Shown: piece by piece, positions 17,828 to 27,557 of the stretch
How the letters are laid out: the number at the start of each line of letters is the position of its first letter
Position numbering within the stretch: the first letter of the stretch is position 1
NCBI RefSeq assembly: GCF_000208925.1
Contig: NW_001914974.1
Location: 1-49,118 of the forward strand
DNA: 49,118 nucleotides
Source of the DNA: Entamoeba histolytica HM-1:IMSS
Lineage: Eukaryota > Evosea > Mastigamoebida > Endamoebidae
Direction of reading: 5' to 3'
The notes under the pieces: model-generated
The model's database searches: none
What the model was told of the DNA's origin: nothing
Seen by the model: only the letters and a program-made list of their open reading frames with translations
Program-made: the position numbers and the translations under genes

Positions 17828-18780
17828 ATGAATAAAAAAAAAGACATGGAAGAAGACACATATTACTCAAACACAGAAGAAATTGAAGAAGGGATGACCG
17901 AAGAAGAAAACAATTATGAACAAATAACAGAAATGATAAAAGAGGCAAGTCAATGTTTAAATACAATTCAGAATGAGAGAGAAGCAGCAAGAAAAAATGC
18001 AATTGAAAAAGTTCAAATTATGAATGAATTAACAGACAAAATAAAGAAAAGTATAGAGAGACAGGGGGAAATAACAGACAGTTTAATTCAAGAAAAGAAT
18101 GAACATGCTAAAATTCTTGCAGAATTACAAAAACATGTTAGCAAAAACACAGGAATTCATTGCACTATTGAAATTAATAATGGAGAAATTGTGTTAACAC
18201 GAGCAAAAGATAGTATTGCTATTGAAAGAGATGTATTGTTTGAAAAAACTATACAGCTACAACACGTTATTGAAGAAATGAAAAGTAAACGTGATAAAAA
18301 CGAACAAAAAATTGAAGAGAGTCAAAGAAATACTTATGCACTTTCAGAAGAAATAAGATCAAAATCATTTTCCCAACAACCAACAGAAAATGAATTAGGC
18401 GTTGAACAAATTGTTAAAGCCTTTGAAAAGAGCAAAGTTGGAACAAAACAATTATTAAATTTTATAAAAATTTGTGAAAATAAACCAGTTTGTTTTGACT
18501 TATTGTTTTCATTTATGACAGACTATATTTACTTTCCTAGAGTCCTATCAGAAATAGACAAATTCTTTCAAAATCCAAAACAATATCAAGAATAGAAACC
18601 AATAATTATAAAAATAATTCAACTGACATTCATTTAAATAAACAACTTCAACAAAATCTAGTTACAAAGGAGATGAAACAAAATAAAAACTTAAAAGTTA
18701 GATGGGGTTTAATGACTTTTCTCTGTATTAGTAGTACTTTAGTTATTTTGTTTGGTATTCTTGTAATTATAGTTGAATGA
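17828..18780 (+). CDS. Tail-anchored coiled-coil protein (SNARE/golgin-like layout)
   Basis: Two exons, 17828-18487 and 18541-18780, joined over a 53-nt intron; 299 residues. Read without splicing, the frame stops at 18595 and loses the C-terminus. With splicing it runs through SPIRNRQILSKSKTISRI and NLVTKEMKQNKNLKVRWG to a single hydrophobic helix LMTFLCISSTLVILFGILVI at the very end (ending IIVE). The first 200 residues are acidic then heptad-rich coiled coil (AARKNAIEKVQIMNELTDKI, LQHVIEEMKSKRDKNEQKI). A coil plus extreme C-terminal membrane span is the layout of SNAREs such as Sec20/Use1 and of small golgins. No zero-layer Gln or Arg can be fixed, so the family is not assigned. Probably ER or Golgi membrane. 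Confidence 0.75.
18488..18540 (+). other. Intron restoring the membrane anchor
   Basis: 53 nt, donor GTTTGT (18488), acceptor TAG (18538-18540), phase 0. It lies inside an open frame, so a simple ORF call would miss it. Confidence 0.82.
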
Positions 18781-18847
18781 ATTTTAATTGATTATAATTG
18801 AAAAGAATTCAATCAAATTATTTAACCAAACAAATAATTCCATCAAA

Positions 18848-19990
18848 TCAAAACGTTTTTAGAATGAATTGGAGAGTATCTATTCTAATAAAAGAAAAAT
18901 CTAAGTTCTGGAAATGGCTTAAAAATTCTGGTTGTAAATTTTGGAAAGGATAGGTATTTGTTAATGACATGTTGTCTGATTCTTTAAAATGTATTGCCTT
19001 ATCAAATTGTTCAAGAGAGTCTCTAAAAAATTGAATAAAAATACTACTGATTATATAATGATAAGGAGTAAGTATAATCGGTTTTTGTGAAGGTGAGGTA
19101 AGTACAATTCTAGTAATTAGATTATTAATATGTTTACCAATTTTCAAAATATCTTGTTGATTCAAATGGACTGGTTTTATAAACATATTTAATGTGAAAG
19201 AAACAATAAACGATATTTCATTTTTTAAAAGAGTACCACTTAACCTTGGTTTAACTAAGTCCATTACTAGCTTTTCTTTTGCTATTAAATTCATCATAAA
19301 TTCCATTGTAAGAACATTTCTCTTTCTTTGTTTATAATCACTTCTTTTTGTTTCAGTTTCTTTTGTTGTTTCAGTTTCCTTCATTGACATAGCAATAAAC
19401 TCATTTAATCCACATGAAACTAACCCATTGTTTTCTGATTTCTTTATAGAGAGAATGTCAAGCATTGGAAATTTCTTTTTTCTCTTTATTTGTTTATTAA
19501 CTTCAATTTCATAATCATTTATTATCAATAATCCTATCAAAATAGCTTGTTGACATGCTTCATATGTTTTAAATGATTTTTTTGATTCCTCCCATTCGTA
19601 TTTTGTTTCTTCTTGTTTTTTAACATCATTTGTACGTACATGACCAAGTAATGTACATGTTTGAATTGCATTATCAGAAAATGAAGTTGTAGTTGATCTA
19701 GTTTTGGTTGTATCTGTTCTTAATCTAAGAGTAGATGTTAATGAAGAGCTACTATTAAAAGAAGGTAATGAAGGTCGTGTATTAAATTTTGAAGGTTTAA
19801 TTTCATCTTTTAGTGTCTGAATCTTCTTTTTAGGTATTGTCTTTACACGTAAATTGGCATTACAGTACTCTTCATATTTCTTATCACTTGGTCGTTGTTC
19901 CTTTGAATATAAATTGTAATTATAATTTTCAATTGAAGTTCGAATAGGGTGTGTTGGAAATATTAATGGAGTGTTAAATTCTTTTGTCAT
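18848..19990 (-). CDS. Unknown protein with Ser/Thr-rich N-terminus
   Basis: 380 residues from the ATG at 19990 (an in-frame TTG six bases upstream is not needed). Not recognised. Residues about 60-110 are Ser/Thr-rich and probably disordered (SLPSFNSSSSLTSTLRLRTD). A helical region follows at about 140-180 (SFKTYEACQQAILIGLLIIN), then a charged Lys/Glu/Thr stretch. The C-terminal 150 residues are mixed hydrophobic and look folded (LLKNEISFIVSFTLNMF, IILTPYHYIISSIFIQFFRD). No membrane span is convincing. It converges with the coiled-coil gene (67 bp between stops) and is divergent from the inositol phosphate kinase gene. Confidence 0.65.
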   Translation of the reverse strand: MTKEFNTPLIFPTHPIRTSIENYNYNLYSKEQRPSDKKYEEYCNANLRVKTIPKKKIQTLKDEIKPSKFNTRPSLPSFNSSSSLTSTLRLRTDTTKTRSTTTSFSDNAIQTCTLLGHVRTNDVKKQEETKYEWEESKKSFKTYEACQQAILIGLLIINDYEIEVNKQIKRKKKFPMLDILSIKKSENNGLVSCGLNEFIAMSMKETETTKETETKRSDYKQRKRNVLTMEFMMNLIAKEKLVMDLVKPRLSGTLLKNEISFIVSFTLNMFIKPVHLNQQDILKIGKHINNLITRIVLTSPSQKPIILTPYHYIISSIFIQFFRDSLEQFDKAIHFKESDNMSLTNTYPFQNLQPEFLSHFQNLDFSFIRIDTLQFILKTF

Positions 19991-20152
19991 TGACAATAAC
20001 TATTTTATAGATGATAGGGTTGTCTTTTCTTCTATCTATATTTCTATAGATAACCCTTTGATATCCTCCTTTATTAACTTTTTTCAAATTGATGAATAGA
20101 ACTAATAATCATTTTAAGTTTTCTCTTTTTCTAAAAAATAAATTCATTAGTC

Positions 20153-20157
20153 GAACT
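20153..20157 (+). promoter_or_regulatory. GAAC element of the ITPK gene
   Basis: GAACT followed by TAAAAA, 13 nt before the ATG at 20171. Confidence 0.5.
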
Positions 20158-20170
20158 TAAAAAAATACAA

Positions 20171-21034
20171 ATGAAAAAAGTTATAATTCACATATCAGAT
20201 GCAAAGAAAAAAAAGATGGGATGGAATGAAAACAATATTTCTTTTTGTTATAAAAATAATGTCATCAATGTTTATTGTGGAAGTGATTTGACACAACCCT
20301 TTGACATTTTATTACCAAAAATAATCAATGATCAAGATTGTCAAAGAATCTTAGATTCAATAAAAAATAATCCAGACGCACTGGTTATAGACCCAATTCA
20401 AACCCAACAAATAATTCAATCAAGAAAATTAACCTATGAAAGACTTACTCAATATGGAATTGATTGCCCACGATTTATTGTTATTCAGTCTCATCAAGAA
20501 ATGATGATATTTCTCAATAAACATCAAAACATTCATCTTCCAGTTATTACAAAACCAATCCCATCTCAAGGAAGTCATGAATCACATGAAATGACAATTA
20601 TTAATCATCCAAATGGATTTAATTATGTTAAATATCCATGTGTTATTCAAGAATATATAAATCATAATGGACAATTAACTAAAGTATTTTGTATAGGGAA
20701 GAAGGTTATTTCATCCACTATTCAAGAGTCATTGGGAAATATTGATAGTAGTTGCAAATTGGAGTATTTCAGTTTTAATAATGAAGACCCTGAATCAAAG
20801 AAAAAGTACTTTTTAACATCAAGCCAAATGAAACCTTTTACACCTATGGAATTACAAAATTATTGTGATTTATTGTCCAAAGCATTTAATATAACTTTAT
20901 TTGGATTTGATATCATTAGAGAAAATGGAACAGGAAAACCATATATAATAGACATTAATCATTTTCCTTCGTACAACAAATCATTTTCACTCCAAAGTTT
21001 TACAGAAGAGTTACTTAATGAATGTGGTATTTAG
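20171..21034 (+). CDS. Inositol 1,3,4-trisphosphate 5/6-kinase (ITPK1 family)
   Basis: 287 residues, ATP-grasp fold. ITPK phosphorylates inositol tris- and tetrakisphosphates, feeding higher inositol phosphates. Signatures: an ATP-contacting lysine in VITKPIPSQGSHESHEM (Lys128); the YPCVIQEYINHNGQLTKVFC strand pair (about 155-174); and the metal-binding C-terminus FGFDIIRENGTGKPYI plus DINHFPSY (Asp246, Asp261, Asn263). The N-terminal 95 residues form the substrate-side subdomain and begin with an ISDAKKKKMG loop. It is shorter than the crystallised E. histolytica ITPK1 as I remember it and differs in sequence, so it is probably a paralogue. The catalytic metal ligands are all present, so activity is expected. 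Confidence 0.9.
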   Translation: MKKVIIHISDAKKKKMGWNENNISFCYKNNVINVYCGSDLTQPFDILLPKIINDQDCQRILDSIKNNPDALVIDPIQTQQIIQSRKLTYERLTQYGIDCPRFIVIQSHQEMMIFLNKHQNIHLPVITKPIPSQGSHESHEMTIINHPNGFNYVKYPCVIQEYINHNGQLTKVFCIGKKVISSTIQESLGNIDSSCKLEYFSFNNEDPESKKKYFLTSSQMKPFTPMELQNYCDLLSKAFNITLFGFDIIRENGTGKPYIIDINHFPSYNKSFSLQSFTEELLNECGI

Positions 21035-21123
21035 TTTTGGTTTAATACACCTTCATTTGTTTTTTTTTAATTAAATATTTTTTTTCTTTTTTCATCTCAA
21101 AACTAATTAATGTTACTCATTGA

Positions 21124-23889
21124 ATGCAGCAACAAACTAATTCAGCAACATTTTTTGAAGGTATTTTAAACTCATTACAGTTGTCAAATTGTGATAAATT
21201 ACAAACATTAATTAGATTAAATAATTCATTAACTTCAATCGAAACAATTTCTCCTCCTTCTTTTATTCTTTTAACGAAATTACTAGAATGGCTACAAAGA
21301 TCATTGGAGAGAAGATTACCATCAACACAGTATGTAATAATTACATACTCTTTAATATTCAAATTAATTCGTTTATTATTAAATGATAAAAGTATACAAA
21401 AACCGAATATATCAGCTTTAATAAGAGCATGTGTTGAATCAATGTCACATTATTCTGTATTATCACTAAATATTTCTCTTTTTTCACATTCACTTCAACT
21501 TATATCTAAACTCATTCGATTCTACCCTCAATTATTTAACCTATTCTATAGTTCATTTAGGGATTTATGTATTCAACCATACATTGGAAGGTTTACTCCA
21601 ATTCAATTGGAAAATGTATCAATATTAGTAGAGTTTCATGTCAGTAAAATTGTTGAAATTGCTATTGAACATAATGCAACAGCAAGCATACCAATGCTTT
21701 ATCCTGTTACATCATTGTTTAATGTCCATTCAGAGCCACCACCAAGTAATTGTCGAGTAGTAAAAAAGATTGTTGATCGATATCCTGGAATTGAACGTTT
21801 AAGTGGAGATCAATTAGCCGAAATTCTCATTAATATAATTGAACGTCCAGTTCCAGACTTTCCATATAGATATAATATGCCACCAATAATGATGTCACAC
21901 TTTTATTCAATTTGGACTGCTTTTATAAATAAAATGGAAGAAGGTATGATAGAAGAAGAAGATAGAGAGAATGATAGATTTCAAGATAAAGAAAAAGAAG
22001 TAGTAACTAATAGACTAATTAGTATGGAAGAAATCAAACTTGAAGAACAAGAAGAAGTAGAAGTTGTTAATACTAATTTAATTGATCTTCAAAGAGATGA
22101 TACACTTGTAACAGTAGTTGAATTCGCTACAGACTCAGTAGTTAGACTTTGTCATAGTTATGAACAAAGTTGTCATCCTGATGAAAAAAGACTTTGTGAA
22201 AAGGTGGTTTCAGATATATTGTTAATGTTAATAAAAGAAGTTGATTTAGAAACTATACGTTTAGAAGATAAAACACTCGTAGACTATTTGATTTATTTTA
22301 CTACAAAGGACAATTGTAAAAATATAAAATTAATCATATTTCTTATGTTTGAGTTATACCTTAGAAAGTATAATGAATTATATTTAGCAATTTTCAAAAA
22401 GGTATTATTTGAATTAATTCATCCACCACAACCAGGACTTATTACATTTTTTAATCAAATTCCTCTTATTCCACGTGACATAGAAGAAATAGATAATATT
22501 CTTTCATTATTAAGAATTGAAAAACACATGGAAGAAGAAGAAACAAATAACAGTTTACAAAACAATCAAATAAATGAACAAAATAAAAAAGAAGAAGAAA
22601 GTCCTAAGAAAGAAGAAAAGAAAATAGAAATAATTATTTCAGATAATGAAGAAAATAATGAAATTGTAAAGAAAGTTGTTGATTTTACAATTAGAATTAT
22701 CAAACAAACACCACAAAGTTATATTGTTTTATTACCATTATTAACAAAACATTTATATTGTTATCCAATTGATTTACAAATTAATGTCATTACTCGAATT
22801 TGTACTGAAATTTACCCATTTATCCCTGGAGGATTTCGTAATGGAATTGTTCCTATTTTAAAATTAATTTGTGAATCAAATGAATATGAATATACAATGG
22901 CTATTGTACGTTTATTATATGCAATGTGTTTATATCAAAATGATTTATTAATTGAAATAATTAAACAATTACAAGATATAATTGTTACTGATACATTTAT
23001 TGATGCATTCTTTGGTAATTTGACATCTCTATTAAAACCATTAGTATATATTATATTTGAAGAACAAAATTTTATTCAATACGTTCATTTTATTTCAACT
23101 AATGACAATAAATTAAATCAATATAAAATTACATTACTTGAAAATATTTGTGATTTTTATCTTCCATCTCTTCCTGAACATCAATGTTCAGTTAGAGTAC
23201 AAACATTAGTAAATGTTATATTGTCATATTTTTTAAAAGAACCAATGAAATATTCTCAATTTGTTGTTAGTATTCTTCCAGTACTTAATCCTCCTTATTT
23301 TAAACAAATATTTTCATGGTTAATTAGCAATTTAGAATCTCAACCAAAATATATTGAAATTATATTTGATCGTATAATTTCAAGTAGAGCTTCTCGTTAT
23401 AAATTTGAAGATATCATTATTAATTTAATTGACTCTAAAACAAGTCATCTAGTTGAATATGTAGAACTTCTTTGTTCTGTTGTTAAGAACCATCCAAATA
23501 CTTCATTAAGAACAAAAATTAATTTTATGCAATCTATGGATATTCTTATTTCAAAAAAGACAGATACCTCTACTTGTCTTCTTTGTCTTGTTAATATAAT
23601 TAAATTATCTACTGGAATTAAATACATTACACTTATCGATAAATTACTTAGAGTTATTAAAACAAGTGAAATTACTGATACAATATTACCAGTGTTTGTT
23701 GAATTGATTGAATTAACGATTCCTTCAGGAATTCATTTATTAATGTTATTGTCAGAAGAAAGGATTAGAGGTGTTATGAATGAACATCCAAAGATTGTTC
23801 AAATTATTAGAGAACTTCCACGACAAGACTATGATAAATTAGATAAGACTGTCAGAAAAGTTATAGAATCTTTAATCAAACCAAATTGA
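21124..23889 (+). CDS. Symplekin/Pta1-like scaffold of the mRNA 3'-processing complex
   Basis: 921 residues, all-helical repeats in one exon. The C-terminal 260 residues follow symplekin's C-terminal domain: SILPVLNPPYFKQIFSWLI, then IEIIFDRIISS (symplekin LIPVLNGL...VFNRLL), then YKFEDIIINLID, and near the end PSGIHLLMLLSEERIRGVMN plus EHPKIVQIIREL ([20 protein letters not shown] plus KCPELREPLL). The N-terminal 300 residues are HEAT-like. A charged low-complexity linker sits at about 275-320, and a second Glu/Lys/Asn-rich one at about 465-510. Symplekin scaffolds cleavage and polyadenylation factors and snRNA/histone processing in the nucleus. The N-terminal half is too divergent to confirm by eye, so the call rests on the C-terminus. 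Confidence 0.7.
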   Translation: MQQQTNSATFFEGILNSLQLSNCDKLQTLIRLNNSLTSIETISPPSFILLTKLLEWLQRSLERRLPSTQYVIITYSLIFKLIRLLLNDKSIQKPNISALIRACVESMSHYSVLSLNISLFSHSLQLISKLIRFYPQLFNLFYSSFRDLCIQPYIGRFTPIQLENVSILVEFHVSKIVEIAIEHNATASIPMLYPVTSLFNVHSEPPPSNCRVVKKIVDRYPGIERLSGDQLAEILINIIERPVPDFPYRYNMPPIMMSHFYSIWTAFINKMEEGMIEEEDRENDRFQDKEKEVVTNRLISMEEIKLEEQEEVEVVNTNLIDLQRDDTLVTVVEFATDSVVRLCHSYEQSCHPDEKRLCEKVVSDILLMLIKEVDLETIRLEDKTLVDYLIYFTTKDNCKNIKLIIFLMFELYLRKYNELYLAIFKKVLFELIHPPQPGLITFFNQIPLIPRDIEEIDNILSLLRIEKHMEEEETNNSLQNNQINEQNKKEEESPKKEEKKIEIIISDNEENNEIVKKVVDFTIRIIKQTPQSYIVLLPLLTKHLYCYPIDLQINVITRICTEIYPFIPGGFRNGIVPILKLICESNEYEYTMAIVRLLYAMCLYQNDLLIEIIKQLQDIIVTDTFIDAFFGNLTSLLKPLVYIIFEEQNFIQYVHFISTNDNKLNQYKITLLENICDFYLPSLPEHQCSVRVQTLVNVILSYFLKEPMKYSQFVVSILPVLNPPYFKQIFSWLISNLESQPKYIEIIFDRIISSRASRYKFEDIIINLIDSKTSHLVEYVELLCSVVKNHPNTSLRTKINFMQSMDILISKKTDTSTCLLCLVNIIKLSTGIKYITLIDKLLRVIKTSEITDTILPVFVELIELTIPSGIHLLMLLSEERIRGVMNEHPKIVQIIRELPRQDYDKLDKTVRKVIESLIKPN

Positions 23890-23956
23890 TTTTAATTTTT
23901 TTTTGTTTATTATTTTTTTTTATAAATTTTACAATAAAACTTAATAATTATTTCAA

Positions 23957-25546
23957 TTAAAGATATGAAACAACTGGAATTTCACTTGCAGCCATACGAT
24001 CAACTGCCCATGACTGGAATGAAGTAAATGGCCAATCTTTCAATGATAAATCAAAACTAGTATGACCATTACAAACAGCACGTGGACGAGAGAATGTATC
24101 AAATGTATATTTTCCATGATAACAACCAATACCACTTTGACAATTTCCTCCAAAAGGTAGATTTGGATTTAATAAATGAACAATGCTATCATTATTATAG
24201 ATAGCACCTGAATTAATGTTTGCAATAACATGTTCAAACATATCATTATCTTCTGTAAAAACATAACACGCCAATGGATTTGGATGTTGTTTAACCATTT
24301 CAAATACTTCATCAAGAGTATCATATTCAATAACTGGAAGGATTGGACCAAAAATTTCTTCTTTCATACAAAGGTCATCAATTTTAACATTTTGAAGAAT
24401 GGTTGGTTGAACATATTTATTTTCTATATCAACTTCTCCTCCATAATAAACATCACTTTGGTCAATAATTTCTTTCATTTTTTTTGCTGCACTTTTAGTT
24501 ATTATTCTACCGAAATCTTCACTTTTCTTTTGGTCTTCTCCAAAGAATTTGATGAAACTATTCTTTACAGCTTCACAAAACTCATTCTTAATGCTTCGTG
24601 GAACAAAAACATGATCAACACATACACAAATTTGACCAGCATTAATTGATTTTGCCCAAGCTATTCTCTTAGCAGCAACTTTCAAATTAACACTTTTGTC
24701 AACAATAGCTGGGTTCTTTCCTCCTAATTCTAATGTAGCAGGAACCATTTTCTCTGCAGCAGCTTGATTAATAAGTTTACCAACATAAGTAGACCCTGTA
24801 AAGAAGTAATAATCAAATGAAGCAGAGCAACATTCTTGAATAGCTTCTCTTCCAGTTAGATATTCACAACGCAAATACTCTGATGGAATGTATTTATCAC
24901 ATAATTCTGCAATGAGTTTAGAAGTTGCCATAGAGTATTTACTCATTTTTAAAAATACTGTATTTCCACATGCAAGTGCTCCAGCACATGGAATTAGTGA
25001 TAAATTAGCGGGGAAATTCCATGGAGAAATAACACATACACAGCCATAAGGTTCACGTTCAACAAATGACTTTCCAAAGAGTTGGGCACAAACAGTTGGA
25101 ACTTGTTTTCTTTTAAGATATTTGTTTAAATTCTTCCTTAAGAAATTAATTTCATGAATAACAGAATTTACTTCAGCAACACACATACCAACATCCCTAT
25201 GAAGGTCTTCTCTGATAGCATTACTTATCGCTTGTTTATTATCAAGTACCATTCTATATAAACAATACAATACTTCCTTCCTAGCATCCAAATGTCTTAA
25301 TGCATTAGTAGAATACGACTCTTTAAGTGTTTTACAAATAGTTTGAATGTCTTGGTATTTCGTTGGTTCTAAGGGTTGTTGGTTTTTAATTTGTTCTAAT
25401 CTTTGATTAAATAATTTCTTTTCTTTAGAGTCACCAATAATATACTTTAAGGCATGAGAAATAAGGAGCAAAACACTCAAAATACATACTCCAATGAATA
25501 AAATATTAAAAAGAACATCTGACAATGAAAGCACATAAGCCTCCAT
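23957..25546 (-). CDS. Membrane-anchored aldehyde dehydrogenase, ALDH3-like
   Basis: 529 residues. An N-terminal hydrophobic segment (about 10-36, VLFNILFIGVCILSVLLLIS) would anchor it to a membrane. The ALDH fold follows: SPWNFPANLSLIP (Asn177), FFTGSTYVGK, general base Glu273 in LELGGKNPAIVD, nucleophile Cys307 in INAGQICVCVDHVFV, and EEIFGPILPVIEYD. The C-terminus carries NPNLPFGGNCQSGIGCYHGK and FDTFSRPRAV, typical of the ALDH3/fatty-aldehyde class. Fatty aldehyde dehydrogenases oxidise long-chain aldehydes with NAD+, but animal ALDH3A2 has its anchor at the C-terminus; here it is N-terminal. It converges with the symplekin gene (67 bp between stops) and faces a 2-kb non-coding region upstream. 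Confidence 0.92.
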   Translation of the reverse strand: MEAYVLSLSDVLFNILFIGVCILSVLLLISHALKYIIGDSKEKKLFNQRLEQIKNQQPLEPTKYQDIQTICKTLKESYSTNALRHLDARKEVLYCLYRMVLDNKQAISNAIREDLHRDVGMCVAEVNSVIHEINFLRKNLNKYLKRKQVPTVCAQLFGKSFVEREPYGCVCVISPWNFPANLSLIPCAGALACGNTVFLKMSKYSMATSKLIAELCDKYIPSEYLRCEYLTGREAIQECCSASFDYYFFTGSTYVGKLINQAAAEKMVPATLELGGKNPAIVDKSVNLKVAAKRIAWAKSINAGQICVCVDHVFVPRSIKNEFCEAVKNSFIKFFGEDQKKSEDFGRIITKSAAKKMKEIIDQSDVYYGGEVDIENKYVQPTILQNVKIDDLCMKEEIFGPILPVIEYDTLDEVFEMVKQHPNPLACYVFTEDNDMFEHVIANINSGAIYNNDSIVHLLNPNLPFGGNCQSGIGCYHGKYTFDTFSRPRAVCNGHTSFDLSLKDWPFTSFQSWAVDRMAASEIPVVSYL

Positions 25547-27557
25547 GAATCTTAGTCTGAATACTACAGTTCATAGAATCTTCCTTTTATTTGAAGTATT
25601 ATGGTTTGTTCAAGCAAATTGTTCTTCCTCAAAACTACATTTTATCTCCTTATTTATCAAAAAAGTGAACAATCTCAGACAACTTTTCGTTTAGGTAATC
25701 AAGAATATAGTAGATTAATAGTTTAAAATACTAAAAAAAACAATATAAAAATAATGTTCAAAGTTTTTTAAAATGCCTATTTAGGGTAAAATTACTTTGA
25801 AATATTTTTCTTATTGAAAGTGATAAGTTTGGTTGTTTCAAAATTTTTAATAATTACAAAGTAACAAATAGTTTCTCATCCAAACCACAAATAGAAGTGT
25901 CTTAATTAAACGAATATTCTTCCTCAAAAACAAAAGTTATATTTTTTTGTTGTTATTTTGAAAAAATACTATTTGTATCAAAAGAAGTCTCATATCCTAA
26001 ACAAAAAACTTTAATGAATTAAAATATTTATTTTCACATTTTTATTCGAGTTAAGTGTCTTTGTTTTTTTTTTAATTCTAACATTAATATTATCCCTTTT
26101 CAAGATAGAGTAATACACTTTAAAAGAGAGTCATAAAATTATTATAATTTCATTATTTAATTAAACCTAAACAGTTATTGTTTTCAATGTATTTCAACAT
26201 AGTATTTGAAATAACATTGGTTTATTGTTAAAAGGTACATTCATACTTTAGTTTTATTCACTTTTCTTATACAACTATAAAAATGAAGTATTTTTAATTA
26301 TTGTTTTGTTTATTAAGATAAAATAGCTTGGAAGAGGATATTAGACTTTAATTTTTTTGTGTATTGTCAACATTATCTAAAATTGTTTATTTTCATTTCT
26401 TAAGTATCAACATCCTTCTTTTTCTTTAATCTAAGTTAAACTCATTTTTTCTTTTAAATTAAAAATTTTTTGAGTTTAAAAAGAATAAATTGTTTATTAC
26501 TTAAACGACACAAAAATTCATTGAAAGAGGTGGTTGATAGAATAAAGCCAATGAATTAGAGTTTATAACATAACTAATAATGTTTGTAAGATAAATTTAA
26601 ATTTTGAGAAGTAAAATATTATTATTTTCATTATTATGTGAAAAATAAAAATTGAGTTATTTAATTTTTGGATTGGAATATTTCTTTAAGTTAATATTCT
26701 ATCAATGAACAAGTGTTTATCAAATTGTTTGATTAACTTTATGTTTTAATCATAAAACCTATAATTATTTTATTTATATCAATATTAAAGAAATAATATT
26801 TTGACATAAATTCTTCATTAATATCTTACAATTGAAATATTTAATATTTTTAGTCAATATAGAGTTATGTCTATATCATAAATTCCCTTTTCATTTGAAA
26901 TAATTTTATCTACTTTAATTGATTTAATAAGATCTATTTTATTATAATTTTCTTTAATGAAACGTTTTTCATAAATACATAATAATTTAAATCATAATAT
27001 AATGTTATGACTTACACTTGATGTTTCATTTTAGTTGATTTATTTTTTATACTACATATATTTACTATAATCTACATTCTTTTATGTTAAAATTAAATGA
27101 GTGATTTATTATTATTTTTATCTAATATCTTCACGAAAAAAAAGAAATAAATTAAACTGTTTTAATAAAAAGGACATACTTCTAAGTTTAAGATTTTATA
27201 AACCTTATATTTTAGAAGAATCAAATCAAAATAATCTTATACTTTTGTAGGTTTTTGAATTACAAACTATTTAATTATTTTTATTGTTATAGAATATTTT
27301 CTAGCAGAAGTTTATTCAATTAATAATTAAACAAAGAATTTCAAAAGTCTAAGTCACAAGAATTATATAAACAATTGAATTATTATCAGAATATTTGAAA
27401 ATAATTAGTAGTACTATTTATAACTTATAGTATTATTCTAAGAAAGAATTAAAAATAGAATTGAGTGAGAATTGAAAAAAAAAATTATTAACACATAAAA
27501 AAAACACCAACAAGATTGAAATTATCAAATGACAAATATGATAAAGATGACAATAAC
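25547..27557. other. 2-kb gene-free AT-rich region
   Basis: No open frame of coding character on either strand, no tRNA-like fold, no tandem array, and no protein relic found by eye. It separates the 5' end of the ALDH gene from the 3' end of the PH-AGC kinase gene. Its composition is similar to other spacers in the window. It is unusually long for this compact region. Confidence 0.6.
25568..25572 (-). promoter_or_regulatory. GAAC element of the ALDH gene
   Basis: GAACT on the minus strand, 21 nt before the ATG at 25546. Confidence 0.45.
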
